From: Peristeroidobacter agariperforans
GTDB lineage: Bacteria > Pseudomonadota > Gammaproteobacteria > Steroidobacterales > Steroidobacteraceae
DNA length: 64,000 nucleotides
Direction: 5' to 3'
NCBI RefSeq assembly: GCF_004138335.1
Contig: NZ_RYFW01000008.1
Coordinates: 1 to 64,000 of the forward strand
Of this stretch, positions 59,865-64,000 are shown piece after piece. Within the stretch, counting starts at the first letter, position 1, and the number at the start of each line of letters is the position of its first letter. Both the position numbers and the translations under genes were made by a program. The notes beneath the pieces were generated by a model. The model did no database searches, was not told the origin of the DNA, and saw only the letters and a list, made by a program, of their open reading frames with translations.

Positions 59865-60318
59865 TCTTTGCTACCGGATTTCGAGCGACCACCACTTGCC
59901 GAGCACTGCAGAAAGGTTGTGCTGAACGGGCATCCTCATAGGTGAGCCCGATGACGAAGAACGAGAGTGCCCCACCCCTCTTTTCATAGGCATCGACGAT
60001 TTCACGCTTCACCAGCACACGATCCCCGGCGCAAATCGGAATGAAGTACTCGAAAGACTGTTCGCCGTGCAGCACCCGCGCGAGTTCCACATCGATCGCC
60101 TTCAACATGTCGAACTGATCGTCCGGATTCATGCCGATGGTGAACGGAAACGTGGGAGGCGCCGGCAGGTCGCGATATCCAGCGGCCTTCGCGGCATCGA
60201 CATCCAGATACAAGTTCCGAGTCTCGCCAATGGCCTTTGCAAACAGCCGAAGTTGCGAGCGTTCTACATCGAACGTGAAGGACGATAACTGCCGGCCGAC
60301 ATACTCTTTCGCGTTCAT
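59857..60318 (-). CDS. MaoC-like N-terminal (FAS1-dehydratase-type) hot-dog protein
   Basis: A 153-residue hot-dog-fold protein ('LFAKAIGETRNLYLDVDAAKAAGYRDLPAPPTFPFTIGM', 'HGEQSFEYFIPICAGDRVLVKREIVDAYEKRGGALSF'). It lacks the D-x4-H hydratase motif present in its neighbour, as expected for the non-catalytic, substrate-tunnel-forming half of a MaoC heterodimer. Start overlaps the thiolase stop side (ATGA) and its stop overlaps the next gene by 8 bp. Confidence 0.88.
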   Translation of the reverse strand: MNAKEYVGRQLSSFTFDVERSQLRLFAKAIGETRNLYLDVDAAKAAGYRDLPAPPTFPFTIGMNPDDQFDMLKAIDVELARVLHGEQSFEYFIPICAGDRVLVKREIVDAYEKRGGALSFFVIGLTYEDARSAQPFCSARQVVVARNPVAKNA

Positions 60319-61502
60319 GCGGTCGCCTTTTCGTACAACGTCACAACGCAGGCACCACCGAGTCCAACGTTGTGTTGAAGCGCTAGCCGCGCGCCATCGA
60401 CTTGCCGTGCGCCTGCGCTACCACGCAGCTGGTGAACGAGCTCATAACATTGCGCGAGACCCGTGGCTCCAAGGGGATGGCCCTTGGAGAGCAAACCACC
60501 CGATGGATTGATGACGTAACGACCACCATAGGTATTGTCGCCGTCGCGGATGAGCTTCTCCGCACCTCCAGGACCCACCAGGCCAAGCGCCTCGTAGCTC
60601 ACGATCTCGTTGGAGGTGAAGCAGTCGTGTAGCTCAACGACACCAATTTCGCTCGGTCCAATACCAGCAGCTTCATAAACCTGCTGCGCCGCTGCGGCTG
60701 ACATCTCACGACCAACGACGGCCGTCAGATCAGAGCCGAACGTCGCGGAAGTGTCTGTGGTGATCGCCTGCGCGCCGATTCGGACATCTGTCCTCAAACC
60801 CTTGCGCTTCGCATATCGCTGCGAGACCAACACCGCTGCGGCGCCACCGCACGTCGGTGGACAACATTGCAGACGCGTGAGCGGATCGAAGACCACTGGG
60901 CTAGCCAGGACTTGCTCGACCGTAACCGGATCACGGAACACAGCCTTCGGGTTGAGCGCCGCGTGCTTCCGCGCCTTAACAGTGATCTGAGCAAATGTTT
61001 CTGGCGTCGCACCGTACCGCTCCGCGTAATCTCGCGCAGCACCCCCAAACAGGCGCAATGCCATCGGCGCGTCATTGGTGCCGTGACGCTCCTCGGCCAC
61101 TGCCAGGAAGCGATCCATCGGGCTCGGGCGATCAGCATACTGCTCGGCGAGCGCACCACGGACCATTTGCTCAAAGCCAACCGCGAGCACGCAATCCGCG
61201 GCGCCGCTTTCAATCGCCTGTCGAGCGAGGAACAGCGCAGTCGAACCCGTCGAGCAATTGTTGTTGACGTTGATCACGGGCACGCCAGTCATTCCCACGT
61301 CGTACACGGCTCGCTGCCCGCTAGTGCTGTCGCCGTAAACGTAGCCGACATACACCTGCTGGATTTCGCCGAATGACAGGCCAGCGTCGGACAGTGCTTC
61401 GCGAATCGCCGTCCCAGCTAGCTCGGTATACGGCGGACTTTTTCCCGGCGTTGCGAACGCCGTCATGCCGACGCCCGCGACGATTGCTTTGTCTTGTGCC
61501 AT
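60315..61502 (-). CDS. SCP-x-type thiolase / lipid-transfer protein
   Basis: A 395-residue thiolase-like protein of the sterol-carrier-protein-x class: nucleophile C83 ('NVNNNCSTGSTAL'), 'ELHDCFTSNEIVSYEALGL' and 'GGLLSKGHPLGATGLAQC'. This class cleaves branched or sterol-side-chain 3-ketoacyl-CoAs or acts as an aldolase with a DUF35 partner. No DUF35 gene adjoins. Follows the SDR gene by 16 bp and overlaps the MaoC-like gene by 4 bp. Confidence 0.9.
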   Translation of the reverse strand: MAQDKAIVAGVGMTAFATPGKSPPYTELAGTAIREALSDAGLSFGEIQQVYVGYVYGDSTSGQRAVYDVGMTGVPVINVNNNCSTGSTALFLARQAIESGAADCVLAVGFEQMVRGALAEQYADRPSPMDRFLAVAEERHGTNDAPMALRLFGGAARDYAERYGATPETFAQITVKARKHAALNPKAVFRDPVTVEQVLASPVVFDPLTRLQCCPPTCGGAAAVLVSQRYAKRKGLRTDVRIGAQAITTDTSATFGSDLTAVVGREMSAAAAQQVYEAAGIGPSEIGVVELHDCFTSNEIVSYEALGLVGPGGAEKLIRDGDNTYGGRYVINPSGGLLSKGHPLGATGLAQCYELVHQLRGSAGARQVDGARLALQHNVGLGGACVVTLYEKATA

Positions 61503-61518
61503 CTATCAGGTCTCGACT

Positions 61519-62439
61519 CTATTGCGGGGCCAGCTGCAGCTTGACGCCAGCATGGCGCCCGATGAGCGCGAACGAGTCCGCTACCGTTGCTGGATGGTCG
61601 CTACCTTCGAACGACTGCAACGTCGACCAATCCTCGAGCAACTGCTCCGGAGTAAATTCCGTAGTCGGGTCGAAAGCCACCGCTGCCGAGCGCTCCCATC
61701 GCAAGCGAGCGACGCAGCCGCCGCCAACTTCGAAGAGCTGGCCGGTGTCCTGGCAGGTTTCGCTCGCGAGCAACAGGACCAACGGCGTCACGAGCTCGGG
61801 CTTTAGCACGGCCAGCACCTCTTTCGGCAGGACCGTCTGGGTCAACCGGGACGCGGCCACCGGTGCGATGGTGTTTACCAGAACGTTCTTCGAACGGCCC
61901 TCGATGGCAAGCGCCTGCGCCAATCCAAACAGGCCGAGCTTGGCTGCGGAGTAATTTGCCTGGCCGAAGTTACCGTATACGCCGGCACCGGAGGCGGTCA
62001 TCACGATGCGGCCGTATCCTTGCGCCCTCATATGAGGCCACGCCGCGCGTGTCACCTGGAAGGCACCGTTGAGATGTACGCGATGGATCACATTCCAATC
62101 GTCTTCGGTCATCTTGTGGAATGCCGCGTCTCTCAAGACGCCCGCATTGTTGATTAAGATGTCGATGCGACCGAAGTGGTCCAGCGCCGATTGCACAATC
62201 TTGCCGCCATCTTCGACTGAATCGCCATTAGCAGCTGCTTGTCCGCCGGCGGACACGATTTCGTCCACGACAGCCTGAGCCACCGATGGATCCCGCCCGC
62301 CACCTTGGGCAAGTCCGCCCAGATCATTGACCAACACCTTCGCGCCGCGCGCCGCGAACGCTTTGGCGTACGAGCGTCCCAGACCATTGCCGGCGCCAGT
62401 AACGAGCGCCACGCGCCCATCCAAACGGACCTGAGTCAT
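61519..62439 (-). CDS. MFE-2-type SDR, 3-hydroxyacyl-CoA dehydrogenase
   Basis: A 306-residue SDR with 'GRVALVTGAGNGLGRSYAKAFAARGAKVLVNDLGG', NNAG ('ILINNAGVLRDAAF'), catalytic serine in 'IVMTASGAGVYGNFGQANYSAAKLG' and the YSAAK tyrosine-lysine pair. The long GlyXXX plus C-terminal 60-residue extension match the dehydrogenase unit of peroxisomal multifunctional enzyme 2, which oxidises 3-hydroxyacyl-CoA with NAD+. It is the first gene of the nine-gene operon and divergent from the LysR gene. Confidence 0.9.
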   Translation of the reverse strand: MTQVRLDGRVALVTGAGNGLGRSYAKAFAARGAKVLVNDLGGLAQGGGRDPSVAQAVVDEIVSAGGQAAANGDSVEDGGKIVQSALDHFGRIDILINNAGVLRDAAFHKMTEDDWNVIHRVHLNGAFQVTRAAWPHMRAQGYGRIVMTASGAGVYGNFGQANYSAAKLGLFGLAQALAIEGRSKNVLVNTIAPVAASRLTQTVLPKEVLAVLKPELVTPLVLLLASETCQDTGQLFEVGGGCVARLRWERSAAVAFDPTTEFTPEQLLEDWSTLQSFEGSDHPATVADSFALIGRHAGVKLQLAPQ

Positions 62440-62525
62440 TGCGTTCTGAACCTCTAATTCGTGTGCGCGGCGCCCCGCGTTTGGATCGACTGGATCTGGT
62501 TCCCCCTCGTCGATGTGCGCAAAGT

Positions 62526-62537
62526 CTCACCGGTGAG
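62526..62537. promoter_or_regulatory. Palindrome in the lysR-SDR divergent region
   Basis: Perfect 12-bp palindrome CTCACCGGTGAG, 78 bp upstream of lysR and about 87 bp upstream of the operon start. Could be an operator for a second regulator; no partner site seen. Confidence 0.3.
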
Positions 62538-62570
62538 CTATTCTGTCTATTGGAAAATTTCGATACTCTG

Positions 62571-62585
62571 ATTCCTCCAAGGAAT
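62571..62585. promoter_or_regulatory. Candidate LysR-type (T-N11-A) binding site
   Basis: Inverted repeat ATTCCT-CCA-AGGAAT, which contains the T-N11-A pattern of LysR-type boxes, 19 bp before the lysR start. Position suits autoregulation; control of the divergent operon from here would need a second, weaker site nearer its promoter. Confidence 0.45.
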
Positions 62586-62604
62586 ACCTGCCGAGGACCT
62601 TCCG

Positions 62605-63585
62605 ATGATTGAGCTCCGCAAGATTCGCCACGTAATGGAGGTCGCCCGGCATTCAGGGTTTGCCAGGGCAGCAGAGGCACTTCACCTCACTCAATCCGCG
62701 TTGACGAAGAGCGTACAGAGCGTGGAGCAGCACCTTGGATTGACCTTGCTGGAGCGAGGTCCGCGCGGAGTTCGGCTCACTGCCGACGGAGAGTGGTTCG
62801 TGGAACGAGCCGCCCGCGTTCTGGCGGAGGTCGAACAAATCGAAGTGGGCGGACAGGCAGCCCGAGATCTTCGGCAAGGGAATCTTCGCATCGGAGCGGC
62901 GCCAGCCGCTCTCGACACTTTGCTGCGCGGGCCGCTCGTAAGCTTCGTTCGTCAATATCCGGGGGTCCGCTTGGCGATCACGGCCAACACCGTGGAGCAG
63001 ATCGGAGTCCTACTCATGCGCGGAGAATTGGACTTCGCCGTTGGCGCTCTTGAGAGCCTCAGCGGAGAGCAAGGAATTGAGGTGAAGCAACTCTACACCG
63101 CACCTGTATCCATGTTTGTTCGGCGAGGGCACCCGTTGGATACAGGAAGCACGCCTTCCCTAAAGGAGATGTTTCGATACCCCATGGTGGGGCCTACGCC
63201 CCCTGAGCCGCATCACCAGTTATTCCGCCGACTCGCGATCGAGCTCGGTTCGCCTTTTCGTCAACCGCACATCATCGTTAGCTCATTCGCGGTGACTCAG
63301 AAACTGATCGAGCAAACAGACTGCTTTTCGTTCGTATTCGAAGAACGCACTGACAGCACAGTGTTCGCGTCACGCTTTCGAAGCTGGCCAAGCCCCGCGA
63401 ATGTTCCGCCTTTGGCGATTGACGTCGCATGGAGATCGGGTTGGCAACCTCCGCGAGCGGCTATAGAGATCATCGGGATGATGCAGGAGGCGAAGGCGAG
63501 CAAAGGCGCAACGAATAAAGAGGTCCCTCCGGGTAAGCCAGCAGAGCGCTCAACTCGCCGCCTTCGAAGAAGACCCAAGAAGTGA
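62605..63585 (+). CDS. LysR-family transcriptional regulator
   Basis: A 326-residue LysR protein. Helix-turn-helix at about 1-60 ('IRHVMEVARHSGFARAAEALHLTQSALTKSVQSVEQHLGLTLLER'), then a periplasmic-binding-like ligand domain ('GNLRIGAAPAALDTLLRGPLVSFVRQYPGVRLAI'). The last 30 residues are a basic tail (RRLRRRPKK) not usual for the family. GAGGA precedes ATG 62605. Divergent from the nine-gene operon, it probably senses one of its intermediates and activates it. Confidence 0.88.
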   Translation: MIELRKIRHVMEVARHSGFARAAEALHLTQSALTKSVQSVEQHLGLTLLERGPRGVRLTADGEWFVERAARVLAEVEQIEVGGQAARDLRQGNLRIGAAPAALDTLLRGPLVSFVRQYPGVRLAITANTVEQIGVLLMRGELDFAVGALESLSGEQGIEVKQLYTAPVSMFVRRGHPLDTGSTPSLKEMFRYPMVGPTPPEPHHQLFRRLAIELGSPFRQPHIIVSSFAVTQKLIEQTDCFSFVFEERTDSTVFASRFRSWPSPANVPPLAIDVAWRSGWQPPRAAIEIIGMMQEAKASKGATNKEVPPGKPAERSTRRLRRRPKK

Positions 63586-63664
63586 CATCCGCCCAGATCT
63601 GATCCGACGGCAGCTGGAAGCTGTACAACGCTTGCATCGAGCTATCGTTCATGCAATTCTACAT

Positions 63665-63680
63665 TTCCAAAAGTGTGGAA
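63665..63680. promoter_or_regulatory. Possible operator before the second ArsR gene
   Basis: Inverted repeat TTCCA-N6-TGGAA ending 3 bp before the ATG. It does not resemble the arsR-arsH operators. Based only on symmetry and position. Confidence 0.3.
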
Positions 63681-63682
63681 CT

Positions 63683-64000
63683 ATGGAATCTAAAGCGGTC
63701 ATCCTTGCGCTAGGTGCGTTGGCTCAGGAAACACGCCTCGAGATCTTTCGCATGCTGGTCAGGCGAGGCCCTGAGGGTTTCACCCCCGGCGAGATCGCCG
63801 AGCTCATATCGATTCCAGCGAACACGCTCTCCTTCCATTTGAAGGAGCTGCAAACAGCGCAGTTGGCGTCGTCCCGGCGCGAGGGCCGAAACATCTACTA
63901 CAGCGCCAACCTCGATCACATGAACACAGTGCTCTCGTTCCTGACCGACAACTGCTGCAGCCTGTCCAGTACGCCACGGGACTCCAGTTGTGCCCCGAAG
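63683..64000 (+). CDS. ArsR-family regulator, partial (runs off window)
   Basis: 106 residues visible from ATG 63683: 'MESKAVILALGALAQETRLEIFRMLVRRGPEG', recognition region 'ISIPANTLSFHLKELQTAQLASSRREGRNIYYSANLDHM' and then 'LTDNCCSLSSTPRDSSC'. The C-terminal cysteine cluster is the arsenite site of one ArsR subgroup found at the head of ars operons. It belongs to a different branch from the arsR at 52026. Genes beyond the window end may be an ars operon. Confidence 0.85.
   Translation, partial: MESKAVILALGALAQETRLEIFRMLVRRGPEGFTPGEIAELISIPANTLSFHLKELQTAQLASSRREGRNIYYSANLDHMNTVLSFLTDNCCSLSSTPRDSSCAPK

Overview
The window reads as a chromosomal segment of a GC-rich free-living Gammaproteobacterium. 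The mix of several TonB-dependent receptors of the polymer/steroid-scavenger type, a beta-oxidation operon with SCP-x-type thiolase and paired MaoC hydratases, GH26 and aldarate genes, and many small regulators is what one meets in Steroidobacter-like (Steroidobacteraceae) genomes. That assignment is inference from gene content; there is no rRNA or marker gene here. I saw no tRNA, rRNA or CRISPR array.

Layout. 1-2.5 kb: the end of an IS3-family element has cut off a SulP transporter gene beside a persulfide/thiosulfate-response cassette (BigR-like ArsR regulator, two YeeE/YedE-type halves, an exported DUF442 phosphatase-like protein). 2.6-10.9 kb: a two-partner secretion pair (TpsB then a 1439-residue TpsA, overlapping ATGA) and a LuxR regulator, bordered on both sides by dead TonB-receptor fragments and a transposase scrap. 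11-16 kb: a secreted basic-secretory-protein-type peptidase with FN3 and ricin-lectin modules, an ECF sigma factor with SnoaL-like tail, an AraC regulator and a GNAT enzyme. 16-24 kb: a MacAB-like exporter operon (HlyD adaptor, ATPase, two FtsX-type permeases) with a serine beta-lactamase-like hydrolase, divergent from a small Sec-exported protein made almost entirely of NNRDM repeats, then RidA. 24-31.7 kb: an IS1595-type transposase, an S8 protease overlapped by a small lipoprotein gene, and a tight trio of unknown envelope proteins facing a polytopic membrane protein. 31.9-38.3 kb: assorted enzymes mixed with decayed genes (RNase HI with two compensating frameshifts, epoxide-hydrolase and DUF3237 remnants).

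38.5-48.9 kb is a coherent uronate/aldarate locus on the minus strand: TonB receptor, RraA-like protein, glucarate-dehydratase-like enolase, uronate-dehydrogenase-like SDR, GH26 glycosidase, plus an MFS transporter, an FCD/GntR regulator and an SMP-30 lactonase. Two near-identical 14-bp palindromes (GATTATATATAATC type) stand before the TonB-receptor operon and before the gntR-MFS pair and are likely the regulator's operators.

49.1-52.4 kb holds arsR-arsH followed directly by a SoxC/SorA-like molybdoenzyme and a cytochrome c, with two copies of a candidate ArsR operator. ArsH carries an unusual eight-cysteine N-terminal extension. 52.5-62.4 kb is a nine-gene minus-strand degradation operon (SDR, SCP-x thiolase, two MaoC proteins, acyl-CoA dehydrogenase, acyl-CoA ligase, nitronate-monooxygenase-like flavoprotein, alpha/beta hydrolase, TonB receptor) divergent from a LysR regulator. 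The window ends inside another ArsR gene, so more arsenic genes may lie to the right.

The strongest leads for something undescribed are the NNRDM-repeat protein next to the MacAB-like exporter, the ArsR-controlled ArsH/molybdoenzyme/cytochrome unit, and the three-gene envelope cassette at 28.8-30.5 kb.
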